Source: Scenedesmus sp. ARA3 (Eukaryota; Chlorophyta; Chlorophyceae; Sphaeropleales; Scenedesmaceae). Taken from it: a stretch of DNA of 64,000 nt. Positions 53,197-64,000 of the stretch are shown one piece after another. Under the pieces are notes generated by a model, which ran no database searches, was not told the origin of the DNA, and saw only the letters and a list, made by a program, of their open reading frames with translations. The position numbers and the translations under genes were made by a program. Position 1 is the first letter of the stretch; the number at the start of each line of letters is the position of its first letter. The stretch lies in the NCBI GenBank assembly GCA_004335835.1, contig RWJK01001239.1, forward strand, positions 109,930-173,929. Reading direction: 5' to 3'.

Positions 53197-56112
53197 TTTC
53201 AGCTATGACGAGTGTGATGTTGGGTGTTGGGGTAGCTGTAGCGATACAGTGACAGGGGACAGCTAGCAGGCACCGACAACACAACTGGGTAGAGTGCGTG
53301 CCAGCAGGCACAGACAGCTTCACAGACAGCTTGAAGCGGTAGAGCGTCAGGAAGAAACAGGCAGATCTGTGCAGGTGTGCGACAGCGGTAGCTAGCTGCT
53401 CTTCCAGCGCACTGCCCGCGCCTGGATGTGGTGAATGTTCTGATCAACAGGACCGTTTTGTTTCGGCAGACGTCAATATCGGTTTGGCAGCTGAAGTTCG
53501 GTGCTGTTGCGCCAGGTGTTCATACTTGCTAGGGCGCCGGCTTGCGTGGCTGCTGTACAGCTAGCTAGCTTGCTGCTTGGTAGCATGTACCCGTCCGACT
53601 GCCGTGCCTGTAGCTGCACAAAAGGGCGCTGCCGGGCGTGATTTTGGCTCTCTGGTTCTGTTGTTTTCCTGCTGTTGCTGCTGCCAAACGCCTGGGTCTG
53701 CTGCTCGCGTCTCCCTTCTGCATGTGCATATGTGGGCGAGCCAGGCTGTTTGCAAATGGTGGCAGTGGCTGCGTGTGGATGTCTTGTGTAGAGTCGTGCC
53801 TGTGGGTGTTCAGGGGTGGGTTTGAAGGCTGCACTGCTACACTGTGTGTCACGGCATCGCCGCTGCACGTTAACATAACACGCTGAGCCGCCAGCGGCAC
53901 TTCAAAACCTGGGGCACTCATGGTGCAAACGCAAACACCGGGCTTTGTCGCCGTGTGCGTGTGTGTGCCAGACTTACCTTTACTTGTGTGATGTGCTGTG
54001 CTGTGGGGACTCTTGACGACTTGTGTGCATGTTGCCTGGCGGGCGCGTGTGCATGCGGAAGGGGCGGTTTGTGCTGCCGCTGCCACCTGTGTGGCAGCTA
54101 GGCACGCAACTTACTCCTCCCACACTTCTTACAACATGTTGAGATGGCTGCAGCAATGCTTCCAGGATGGGCCAGCGATGTCCCTCCCACATCAACAACA
54201 CATACACATTCTTTGACGACGCGCACTGCATGCATTGCCTGTGCGGCTGACAAGTGCTGCGATCAACAGGAGGCTCTGTGCATCATCTGTGTACACCCGT
54301 GTATTTATTTACGTCTCTGGGTCCAGCGCTGGTTGTGGCACTGGGCCGTGCATGCCGTGTATGTGTGGATGAGAGGGTGCTGCCGTGCATAACGGCAGTT
54401 ACGCGAGTGCCTGTCATCCCCATTGCTGCCATATGGCATCTCTGCGGTCCTACCAATACTTTCATGGTACGTATGTTGTTGCCGCAGGTTCGCACGGCGT
54501 GTGTGCAGGCTGTTTCATTATCTATGTATCGGAGTGTCAGCGTGCCAAGCTGCTGACAATGTCAGTGCCAGTTGCGTGTTCTGCAGCTGGCTGGCTTGTG
54601 CGTGTGTCTGCAGATGTCAGTGCTGTACCACTTTGTTTGTTGCGTTGTAGTGCTGGCCAGGGACTTGCACAGCTACTGGCCAGCTTTTGTTGGTTGCTTC
54701 ACTTCAGTAGCTAGGGCGGACTGCGCTTGGTGCGTGACCATGTGCTGAAGATCTCGGTAGGTAGGCCATTTATGAACCCGTCTGCAGCGCTGGTGCTTGA
54801 AAAGGCTTCTGGAGTACATAGCCCAGACAGCAGTAGGAGCATCACAGTGTTAGCGTGCTTGTTGGTGCGCACGCCGTCAGCAGCTGCGGCGCACCATTTC
54901 GTGCACTTTGTGGATAAGCGTGCATGTGCATCTCATGTTGTCTGCTGAGTTGCTGTAGGCATCCTAGGCATATAAGCGTTGGCGTGTTTGATTAGCGTGT
55001 CCCTCTGTGGTGCTCTTGTAGGAAGGGCGCTGCAAGTGATACTTTGTGTTGCGACTGCCTTTATCATTGGCGTAGCTGTGTCACACATCACTTGTATGAC
55101 CAAGCGGCTCGTGCACTTTGTGTATCGGATGTGCTGAAGTCAGCGGGTCAGCGGCCCTGTCGAGCTTTATGTTTGCTTGCAAGGCCGCGGGAACAGTGGA
55201 AACAGGTGCAATGCGCATGCACACCATGGCCTGGCCTAGCCATGTTGTGTTGAACATGGCCCCTTCCCAACTACAGCTGCACCTGCTGCTGCTGTGTTGG
55301 CTGTGTTTATGGCGGCAGTTTTTTTTGGAAGAGTCTGCTTACACACTGGTACATGTTAGCGGGCTGTTATGTGGGGGGCTGTTTAAAGCTGCAGGTGCAG
55401 CAGCTGCTGAAACTACAGCTGTTGCGCACAGCAAGCGGCTGCTCCGTATGGTCGTGGAGCTTTACTCAAATGCTGGAATGCTACAATCTGTTGCTTCTGT
55501 ATGCTGCCGTCTGCACCTTCTGCGTGTAGAGAAGTTACTGGGAGTTTTGCCTTTGCATGTTGCTTCGGATATCCTGCTGGTTCCAAAGGTCACCTGATGT
55601 CTGGGGCTGTGCTGCATTGCATGCATTCATTCTCATTTGACACGTACATGTGTGGCGCACAGTGTGCAGGAACTGCTTGGTGTTTTGTGCCTGCTCCTGC
55701 ACAACCCTGTCACCGCTCAGCACGTGCTGGTGCTTGCCTGACAAGCGTGCCGGGTCGAGCAACATGTTCATTCTTGGGTTGCATTCTATGACACCACATT
55801 TTTTGGTTCATTGTTTCGATTCACTTGTGGTTACTCGCCGCATTCGCATGGCGATCAGAAATCTTGTCCGTGGTAACCACTGGCTACACTGTCACTTGAC
55901 GTCACTCTGGTCATCGCCACTCGTGTGGCCCGGACCTCGTTCCTGGGGCTATATACAACCAGCTCAACGCAATCGAGTTCCCGCTATAGCTGCTCCCGTC
56001 CATCGTATGGACCCGCGCCTGTCCTTGAGCGGGAGTCGTGGCTTTGATTGCCTACCGGACAGCGAGATAGGCATAGACGCGCACCTCAGTAGCAGTAGTA
56101 CCCAACGCCACT
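53197..56112. other. 2.9 kb region without a recognised gene
   Basis: TG-rich sequence with several short open frames. The longest (55118-55597, plus, 159 codons) has no recognisable motif and no splice context I trust. It may include long 3' or 5' untranslated regions or a noncoding transcript. Confidence 0.35.
55950..55955 (+). promoter_or_regulatory. TATA-box candidate for BKT
   Basis: TATATA followed by CAACC, 158 bp before the BKT start codon and embedded in a GC-richer context. Confidence 0.4.
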
Positions 56113-57416
56113 ATGTTGCGGCCACATGCGCCGGGCAACGCCGTAACTGGTGCCAGCACTGCTGCTCGCCACCAGCCAGCTCCAATGCTGCTCAACAGCA
56201 GGCACGCAGCCTCCAGGCGCTCCTTCCGCAATTCCACTGCACTCTCAGCCACCCGCAAGGTCAAAGTCCCAGCCCCACCCGAGCAGCTGCAGCAACAGTC
56301 CGCCAGCAGCAGCAAAGCCTCCCAGCCTGACAGTGCACAGGAGCTGTCGAGCCTCCTTTCAAACCCTCCTGCAGAGCTGCAGGGCTGGCTGGAGCAGTAC
56401 CAGGCCCCAGACGAGATGAGCATCTACGATGACGGCAGCTACTACAGCAGCAGGAAGGACATAGCCCTGGCCTACACGCCTCCCAAATCTGACCTTCCAG
56501 GACTTGCAGCAGCACTGGGGCTGCTCACCTGCTGGGCGCTAGTGTTCAGGCATGGCGTGTTTGAGTATGACCTGGGCGCTCCTGCAAGCATCGGGCATGT
56601 GCTGGATGGTCTGCTGACGTTTGCCAGCATGGAGTTCCTGAGCACCGGGCTCTTCATCACCACACGTGAGTGCTGCTGGCAGGCGCGCCACCTAGGTGTG
56701 TGGGGTCATGTTTCACCGCCAATGCATGCTGCTGAGGCTTGCCAGCATATAGTTCCCCAGCACGCGGCTGTTCATCTCCACACGTGAGTGCTGCTGTGTT
56801 AGCTGATGCTTAGCTGCTGCATCAGCTGCACTGGTTGTGGACATGCATTTGATCTAGTGCCAATGCATGCTGTTGGAGCACTGCACAGCGGGAAGTGCAG
56901 CAATGTGTTTTGTAATGCACTGTGAGGCAGCATGCAGCGTTCTGGAGCCAGTGTGCATGGCCTCAGCGTCCCTTGGTATGGCCGATGCAGCAGCTGCAGT
57001 TACGGACATGTGCTGAAAATGGCCAATTCAACATTTGTGCTGCACTGTATGATGGTGTTGCTGCTGCAGACGACTCAATGCACGGCGCTGTCACCCCCAA
57101 CAACAGGTGTGCCACTGGCAGCGTGGCTTATGGCAGGCTGTGCAGCTAGCACATTCTGCCAGCAGTGCAGGTTTTGCTCTGGTGTTTGATAACATACTCT
57201 GGGATGCCTGTGTTGTATGTTGGTGTGTGGTGTTGTGTAGTTTTGGTCGGGAGCTGGATGCCCATTACGTCTGCACAGCCCCTGCAGCAACGTTGCTGCT
57301 GACACTGCTGCTGCTGTCGCTGCTGCTGCCATCCTGCAGGTTCCTCAATGATGTGCTGGGGGCGCTGTGTGTCAGCCTGTACGCCTGGTTCGACTACAGG
57401 TGGGATGCAGCAAAAC

Positions 57417-57452
<36 letters not shown>

Positions 57453-57649
57453 ATCAAGCTAGGGTGATGCAACTGCCTAATCGAGCTCCGCCGTTGCACC
57501 GACTCGGCGTGCAAATGCACACCAGCTGATTGTGGCGCAAGCGTCGCAGACACCTTGGCTTGCAGACAATGATGGATAGCACCACGGTCAGCACGTGCCT
57601 GTATGCGGCAATGCGCAATGCGCTCACCCAAGCCTCTTTCATGCTGCTG

Positions 57650-57686
<37 letters not shown>

Positions 57687-58643
57687 GGCTGTTGCTGCCA
57701 TCAGGCTGATGTGGGACAAGCACTGGGAGCACCACAACCAGTGCGGGGAGCCGCACGCAGACCCAGACTTTCACAAGGGTGTGTGGCACTGTATTGTAGC
57801 AGTATGCAGCAGCAGCAGCTAGCCTGTAACAACAGCTTGGCATTTTATCTGCAGAATGTACTACACTAGTAGTGGTTGACAGGCATTTGGCTGCACTGAT
57901 GGCTGTATTTTACTGCTATGACTTGCAGCTGCAGCTGTGATGTCATTGCCAGCAATAGCCGTGGTGCTGCCGCCAGAGCTCTTGTGATCCTTCTGCAAGT
58001 CTTGTTATCAGTGCATCTGCTGCTGCTACTGCTGCTCCACTGCTGCAGGCGATCCAGGCCTGCTGCCGTGGTTCACCCACTTCATGAAAGGGTACATCAG
58101 CATCCCTCAATTTGTGAAGCTGCAGGGCACAGTCATCTTCCTGTGGGCCTTTGGAGGGCCCATCCAGAACATGGTGCTGTTTTGGGCTGGCGCAGGCCTT
58201 GTGTCTGCGGTGCGGCTGTTCTACTTTGGCACGTATCTGCCGCACAAGCCGCGCAACGGGCCCAATGAGGTCATGGCATGGGCCAAGGCGAGGTCTGCGA
58301 GGGCTCCCACTGCGCTGAGCTTCCTGCGCTGCTACTGCTTCGACATGGTGAGCACAGCTGCCGCAGCAGTGGCGGGCAAGGTTAGAGTCCGCCGGACAAC
58401 GTGTATGCTGCAGAACATGGCCGAACAGCACCAAAGAGTGGTGGGATTGGCTGTGCCGAAAGACGCTGGCTGAACGAAATCCAATCATCTCTTTTGCTGT
58501 CCGCTTGCCCTGATCTGCCCTGTGCCCTGCTTGTACCGCTGCCGCAGCACTGGGAGCACCACCGCTGGCCGTTTGCGCCCTGGTGGGACCTGCCGCGCGC
58601 CAGGCGCATCAGGTATGAGGCGATGGGTACGCTGGACGATTGA
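56113..58643 (+). CDS. BKT: beta-carotene ketolase (CrtW/BKT type), plastid-targeted
   Basis: Six exons: 56113-56665, 57070-57106, 57340-57399, 57705-57778, 58049-58347 and 58548-58643; total 1119 bp, 372 residues. BKT adds 4-keto groups to beta-carotene/zeaxanthin on the route to canthaxanthin and astaxanthin. The di-iron histidine motifs are present: HDSMHG (created across the exon 1/2 junction), KHWEHHN, and HWEHHRWPFAPWW. SLYAWFDY, DPDFHKGDPGLLPWF and FRLFYFGTYLPHKP-like sequence (here VRLFYFGTYLPHKP) are diagnostic for algal BKT. The N-terminal 90 residues are Ala/Ser/Arg-rich and fit a chloroplast transit peptide. HDSMHG replaces the more usual HDAMHG. Introns 3 and 4 carry CTG runs near 57417-57450 and 57645-57690. 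Confidence 0.93.
56611..56800 (+). repeat. BKT exon 1 3'-edge duplicate in intron 1
   Basis: The exon end (FASMEFLSTGLFITT then CACGTGAGTGCTGCTG, 56611-56680) is repeated at about 56728-56800 with the same donor and flanking bases, about 118 bp downstream. Confidence 0.85.
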
Positions 58644-60899
58644 AGGAAGTGAGATTGACAAGCGCTGGATGGGGTGGTTTGTGGCATGCTGTGAGGCAGT
58701 GAGGGGTGGCAGGGTCGTAATGTACTCTGGATGTGTGACTGGCAGACTGCGTGCACGTCTGAAGTTGCCCTGGCTGATTGTTGAAGGAGAGGGTATGCAG
58801 TGGCAGTGAAGTACGCGTCCGCAGCAGGCGTGCTTGTCAGCAGCGTTGGGCATGGAACAGGCGTCAAAGGTTGGTGCTGCATGTTAGTGTATGATGGGAT
58901 GCGTGCGGCAAGGGTGTGGTGGATATGGCTGCGTTCATACTTGGTCTTGATTGCAGCATATTCGATCGTGGTGGTGGTATCAAACACAGTCTGCTACAAA
59001 TGAAAGTGCGCCTTCTCGTGAGAAGTACGCATGTGCCTGGTGTTAGGCAGTACTTGCAGGCTGTCCCTATAGCTAGTGCTGTTGAATGCTCTAGTTTGGT
59101 GCGATTGCAAACCTGTTCTTGAGGTCTTTCCTGCACTGTGAGTTGTTGTACGATTGGAACTGTGCCAGTTGGATTGCTTCAAGTAGGCTTTTCTGCAAAA
59201 GACTTTCAAGAAAGGTGGTATGCCGTGGCTGGGAGTGAACTGTGGCTTCGTATCAGTGACAGTGAACAGTGCAGTCATCTGTTGAGTAGGCGGGGTTATC
59301 ATGTATGGCACCATGGCCAGGTGACATGGCGGAACCTTGTAGTATACATTACTATGGAGGCTTTACTGGCCGAGGTGTTTCAGGATTGAAACATGTGTGG
59401 CATGCTGCTTTGTTGCGCTGCCAGTTGCTGCACGCATCTGCTGCAAACATGTGGCATGGCTGCTGCAAACATGTGGCATGGTTGGAGTGCTGTGAATGCG
59501 GAGGAAAAGCTTGGAAATGGAGTGGAATACGTCTGCAGCCCGGGTGAAGAGTACGGTGACTGTTGACATCGGAATGTCGTAGCAGCTGCGGGTGGTGGCA
59601 TACGCGCAGAAGTGGCGGATTATCATGTTTGACACCCAGCTGCCATGACAGCCGCTGTTGACCAGTCATGATGATGAAGATTCATCATCATCAGGTGCGG
59701 CAACGACTGATGGTATAGTGTGGTGATATGTGGCACAGGTGCTGTGTAACATGATTCTGCTTCGTACCACTGCTACTTCCACTGAAATGTAGTATACAAA
59801 GGCTTGTGCACAAGTTACAAATTGACATCACTTCTAGGGTTGATGGAGCAGAAGTATTACTGTGGGATTGATACGGCAGCCGCAGCAAGGTGTCTGTCAT
59901 CCACGCACAATCGTGCCCAACACCCAAGCACCATTCAACCCACACACCATATACAACTGCTGTTTGACAGCTGAGCGCTGTGTGCACACTTACTATGCAT
60001 GTAAAGCCTGCAGCACCAGGCCAGGAAGCAAGTCCGCGTTGGAAAACTGTGCTTTGACAAAGTGAGCTTCCCGCACCTCTTCACACAAAGCTGTGACCTC
60101 AGCCAGGCCCAGGTGATGAATTCAGCAGTATGCTGCAGACTGTTGCTGCTGAAATCTGCGTGCATGGCAGCCATACCCACAATCACCACCAACATTGCAC
60201 ATTCTCGCCGGTTGGGTTTCAAGCCCCTGCCGTTGATTGGTTCACACATATTCAGACCTATCAACAAAATGCACGGCTGGCTTCTACAGTAGCGTAGCTA
60301 TTGGCTTGGACACAGATGGCATGCTGCTAGCAGCGATGCCCCCAACACCATAGCCGATGCAACCCCTCAATCCCAACACCACAGCAGTTGGATACCCAAT
60401 GTCAACAAAATGCAGCACTAATAGATACTCAATGACATGTGTGCACGTGACAAACCTTCCTGGCAAGTGGACTGTGTCCGAGTTTGCAAGGGACTGCTTT
60501 GCAGCAGCTGAACAGACTTACAATAAGATCAAGGTTCCTCGCTGTCCAACAGTTAGACCTGTTCCTTAGTAGTAGCCATGCCATGCCATCATGGCACGCA
60601 GCAACATGATTGGGTTGCAGTGCTCAACGTAAAAGCCAGTTGGGTATAACTATCAAGCCTCCTGCTTCATGCAAATGCACATGAAGTGGGCGCAAACACC
60701 TACACAATGCTGAAGACCGAGCATGCATGCTGCAGCATGCAGTGCTATAAATGGAGCCTGGCGATACGGTCTGGTGGAGCTGCTGACCAGCGTGCTCATT
60801 CGCAGCTCTTGCCGCAGCATGCAGTGCTGAATGTTGCGTTCAATGGGCTAGTAGCGTTAGTACCGCCTCCTCGTGTCGTCACACAATTTGCCTCACTTC
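58644..60899. other. 2.3 kb region without a recognised gene
   Basis: Only short open frames; none matched a family I know. A 23-bp direct duplication occurs near 59435-59480 (GCTGCAAACATGTGGCATGG). Confidence 0.35.
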
Positions 60900-61490
60900 T
60901 CAAAGGCTGGCAGCAGTGCCAACAACCAAGCTCCTGCCAGTGACGCCACTTGCAGCAGCATCAGGCTTCACACAGTACAGTGACGCACTAAACACACACC
61001 TGCTGGCGCCAATTTCAGCCGCCAGATTGCCGCCATACACGTAGCGTGCATAGAACGGGCACGTTGTTTTTGGCAGGGCAACACTTACACTAGAAGCTCC
61101 ATCAACAGCAGGGACTGAAGCTGCAGACGTGTTCACAGCACCAGGCACAAGGTCGCAAGCAGGTGCATCTCCAGGCACGACTGTGTTGTGCATGCTGAGG
61201 GACAGCCACTTTGCAGTCAGGAGCCAGTCTGGCAGGCCCCCTGGCTTGAAGCACTGCACAGTGGCAGTGCCACCGAGGGTGGCTGTCTTCTGGGTGTTGG
61301 CGCATGAGCCGGCAGTGAACACAAAGTTGGAGGTGGCTGCGTTGGCAGCTGAGATGGTGGTGTTCTCTTGGAGGATGGTCACAGCAGACCAGGAGTTGGG
61401 CTGGGCAGCAGCGCCTGCAGTGCACAGCAGTAGCAGCAGCGGTGTTGTTGGCCTAAGCAATGTATAGGGTGGACGGGTGCTAATGCTCAT
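60900..61490 (-). CDS. small secreted cysteine-containing protein, unknown
   Basis: A single open frame from ATG 61488-61490 to TGA 60900-60902 gives 196 residues. The start MSISTRPPYTLLRP then LLLLLCTAGAAAQP is a convincing signal peptide with a cleavage site after AAA. The mature part is Thr/Ser/Ala-rich with at least six spaced cysteines (SCANTQ, VQCFKPGG, PACDLVPG, TTCPFYARYVYGG, SRCVFSASLYCVKP) and reads like a compact extracellular beta domain. I do not recognise the family. An exon boundary at 61000 (GCCAGCAG then GTGTGTG) is possible, but the continuing frame also looks coding. Confidence 0.6.
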   Translation of the reverse strand: MSISTRPPYTLLRPTTPLLLLLCTAGAAAQPNSWSAVTILQENTTISAANAATSNFVFTAGSCANTQKTATLGGTATVQCFKPGGLPDWLLTAKWLSLSMHNTVVPGDAPACDLVPGAVNTSAASVPAVDGASSVSVALPKTTCPFYARYVYGGNLAAEIGASRCVFSASLYCVKPDAAASGVTGRSLVVGTAASL

Positions 61491-62672
61491 CTGCGCATAC
61501 AACGTTCAAACATATGACGCGCACACATCAAAGCTTTTTATGCAGAACCAGCAACATGCACACACCCCAACCAGCAGCATATTACCCAGCCCAGCGCAAA
61601 GTGACACGTGCAATCAGCAAGCATGCAGCTGCTGGGCCCATTTTATCATTATAGACTGCAACTTCTGCGCAGGCACTCACCGCGAGGGCCCTGCAGTAAT
61701 ACACCATCAATGTATAGCAGGCAGAAGTAGCACAGCGGCACATGAGAGTGTTCGTCAGCGAAGGACTTGCATTGGAACACACATTGCAGCCGCCACCATC
61801 ATTGACATCCGCAGCAGCTAGAAGGCAGATGATACAATGCAGCATGCCTGGCTAAGACGCTTTGAAGCTAATCAAATGCCAATGCCGCGCTGCTGCCGTG
61901 CTGTGTTCTTGCATGCACAGCAGATGCATCTCTGCAAACTGGCTTGTGTCTGCCGCTGAGACAGCATGAAGCACAGCTGTCTTCAACCTTACCGGGGGCC
62001 CTGCTGATCCCTGTGGTTGGCAAGACACAACAGCAGAAGAGGCTGTCAAAAAGGCGTCACACAACAGTGTTGCAACACTAAGGCGGCCTTCTTGGATGGA
62101 CGTGCAACATATAGACTGAGCTGCAGTGCACAAGCAATTTTACTGAATGCTTGAACAACAGTGTGACGTGCATGCAATCCGCAACCAGGCGGGGGCTTAT
62201 GAGCAAGCAAAAAAAGAAGAGCGAGCAAGCTGCACTTACTTGGAAGCCACGGGGTCCCCTGCAGGCACGCGAGTCCGCAGCAGTGGCAGCGAGCAGCGGC
62301 GGCAGCAGCAGCAGCGTTGGCATCGCAGCACTGTCAGGTGGAATCTAATCGCTGGCTGCAACGCCTTGGCTTCAGCAGTTTCAAATATTAGGCCGCTGTA
62401 CGGTTCCAGGTTGTTGCATGCTGTTCTGTTGAGCTGACATTCACTGGCTTGACGTCATGTACCGCTGTGGCTGCAGCATTTCTGATGTTCAGATGCTGCA
62501 ATCCAGTGATGCAGTTCACTCCATTTTGAAACATGATATGAGATGTGCCAAACAAATCTTACGCTGCACTGGTTCCTTGTGCTGACGCGGCGCCGCATGG
62601 TTGTACTCCTGCTGCTGCTCCTGCTGCTGCTGCTGCTGTGCCAGCAGCGCCACTGCTGGAAGCAGTGCTCAC
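61491..62672. other. unassigned region
   Basis: No confident gene. A possible microexon-like stretch bounded by AG and GTAAGG is seen at about 61993-62010 on the minus strand. Confidence 0.3.
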
Positions 62673-62771
62673 CTTGGCCCACGACGCCCTCTCCTCGGGC
62701 CCTGTGCGCAAACATGCTGCTGCAGTGCCAGGATAGCGATGCAAACGACGATCAATCTTGTTGCAGCCATG
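62673..62771 (-). CDS. possible first exon of a secreted protein (signal peptide only)
   Basis: ATG 62769-62771 opens MAATRLIVVCIAILALQQ and HVCAQGPRRGRRG, a typical signal peptide with cleavage after VCA, followed by a GTGAGC donor at about 62672. The later exons could not be identified; read-through would stop at once (TGA 62669-62671). Confidence 0.35.
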
Positions 62772-64000
62772 TCTCCTGCATGCATGCACCGAGTCAACGC
62801 GACGGTTGAGTTGGTCGTATGCTGCCATGGTATTGCCAGTTTACACAGTTCCGTGCTCAAGTCATTCCAAGATACCTGCAAACTCTGAATTCACCAGGTT
62901 CCGCTCGCGATGGGCTGCCCCGCCTCGACCCACTTGAGGTGCGCACCAGTTCTGTTGAGACCACTTTCAAATACGTCTGCTCTGATATGTAACTGGAGGT
63001 GTTACAAAACAAAAGTGGCTGTAATAATCTAGGTGCTGCTGTGTTGTGAAGACAGTACATGGTTCCGATCAACTGTCAAAGCGGCCGTTGCGAAATGCTT
63101 CATACAATTCACCAATGGGGAAGCTATCGCATAACTGTAACGGCCTAGAAAAAAGTGTATGCAAAGAATGTATGTTTTGATCACCTGCAGTAAACTTACA
63201 GCTGCAGCTACAGCTGCGCCTGCCGTGCTTCGGCGCCAACTCTGCGTGCGTCAACATGCATGCTCGTCATCAGCATCTGGCAGAAAAAATAAGGACCTAG
63301 CGGAATTGCGTTCCCAAAAATGATTTGATTTACATTTCTTCAATGTGCCGAAGTAGCATCGGCTTCTGCAGCAGCAGTTGCCAGTGGTACATTTGTACAG
63401 CTGCAGCTGGCAGGCTCCAGCGCCGGGCTAGTGGTTCAGTATGTTCTGTACAGAACACACTTGTGGCAGCAGCACTGCTACGTTACATTTAACCAGATCT
63501 TGCCGCTACACAGCTGTGCCTGAGGCTTGCAGCCGCCAGCTTTACACCGGGGCGTATCTGCAGCCAGGCCACACCGCCTAGCCAGTGACCGAGCTGAGCG
63601 GTACCACCTCGCGAAACACGTCAGCTGTGATTGAAGCTTTCTGTATTTGAACTTCTAGCCTGGCCTGCTGAGCACTGAGCTTTAGGTTCACTCTGTAGCT
63701 AGGTATACTCTGCAGCAACATCTGCAACTGTTGCTGTTTCTGACGATGGCTTGATGGGCTGAGGCAGGCAGGCATATTGCCACACACCAGGCTACCGTAC
63801 ACAGCATCAGCAGGATACTTAGGGTTACGTTGAGTTGACAGTTCTCTGGGTTACATTGGAGTAGAAAGGGAGCATGCTGCCGCCGCACATGTAGATGCAG
63901 TCAGCACAGCCGATCACCAGACATTTAATTTTGAATGCGTTCAACGCGCTGCGAGGGAGGTGAGGGAACTATGCAGATGGCAGCAGCAGCAGCAGCAGCA
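62772..64000. other. window end, unassigned
   Basis: No gene recognised. The last 20 bases are a CAG run that continues past the window edge. Confidence 0.35.

Noticed and set aside
59862..60292. Fragments with QSCDLSQAQ and FRPINKMHG as part of a conserved enzyme
   Set aside because: Frames are broken by stops and no family could be named.

Overview
This window is nuclear DNA of a green alga, most likely a chlorophycean and possibly a scenedesmacean (Sphaeropleales); the order-level placement is inference. The evidence is intron-dense genes with GT/AG junctions, very frequent CAG/CTG trinucleotide runs, short exons of 37-480 bp, and a plastid/algal gene set: a beta-carotene ketolase, a PsbP-domain lumen protein, a FUS/TAF15-like RNA-binding protein and an A/B-type cyclin. 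No bacterial-style operon, CRISPR array, rRNA or tRNA was recognised.

Layout. 1-279: 3' end of a YyaL/SPATA20-type gene, followed by decayed copies of its own last exon. 1993-5690: copy A (+) of an unrecognised family with a CS/PIH1-like domain and membrane segments. 6465-9560: a higher-order tandem repeat field. 10088-22180 (-): a very long gene of about 21 exons with the adenylation-thiolation-membrane-beta-helix layout of epsilon-poly-L-lysine synthetase (Pls) type enzymes. 23300-35335 (-): copies B, C and D of the CS/membrane family in tandem with a period of about 4.2-4.3 kb, plus a fragment. 35701-37577 (+): a helical-repeat protein gene sitting inside that tandem array. 38533-41940 (-): nitrilase/omega-amidase. 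42643-46174 (-): FUS/TAF15-like protein. 46474-49699 (+): PsbP-domain protein, head to head with the previous gene. 50401-53196 (+): cyclin. 56113-58643 (+): beta-carotene ketolase (BKT). 60900-61490 (-): small secreted cysteine-containing protein, then an unassigned end.

Three things stand out. First, the Pls-like synthetase is an unusual megaenzyme for a eukaryote and could make an amino-acid homopolymer or a short amide. Second, exon edges are copied repeatedly into the flanking introns in at least seven genes, often keeping a splice-site-like end; this is a systematic feature of the locus and a plausible record of intron growth by tandem duplication. Third, the CS/membrane family has expanded as units that each begin with the last exon of the neighbouring nitrilase gene, and every copy now carries at least one reading-frame lesion. 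Exon coordinates below were read by eye; for the FUS-like, PsbP, cyclin, BKT and nitrilase genes the summed exon lengths are an exact multiple of three, which supports the models.
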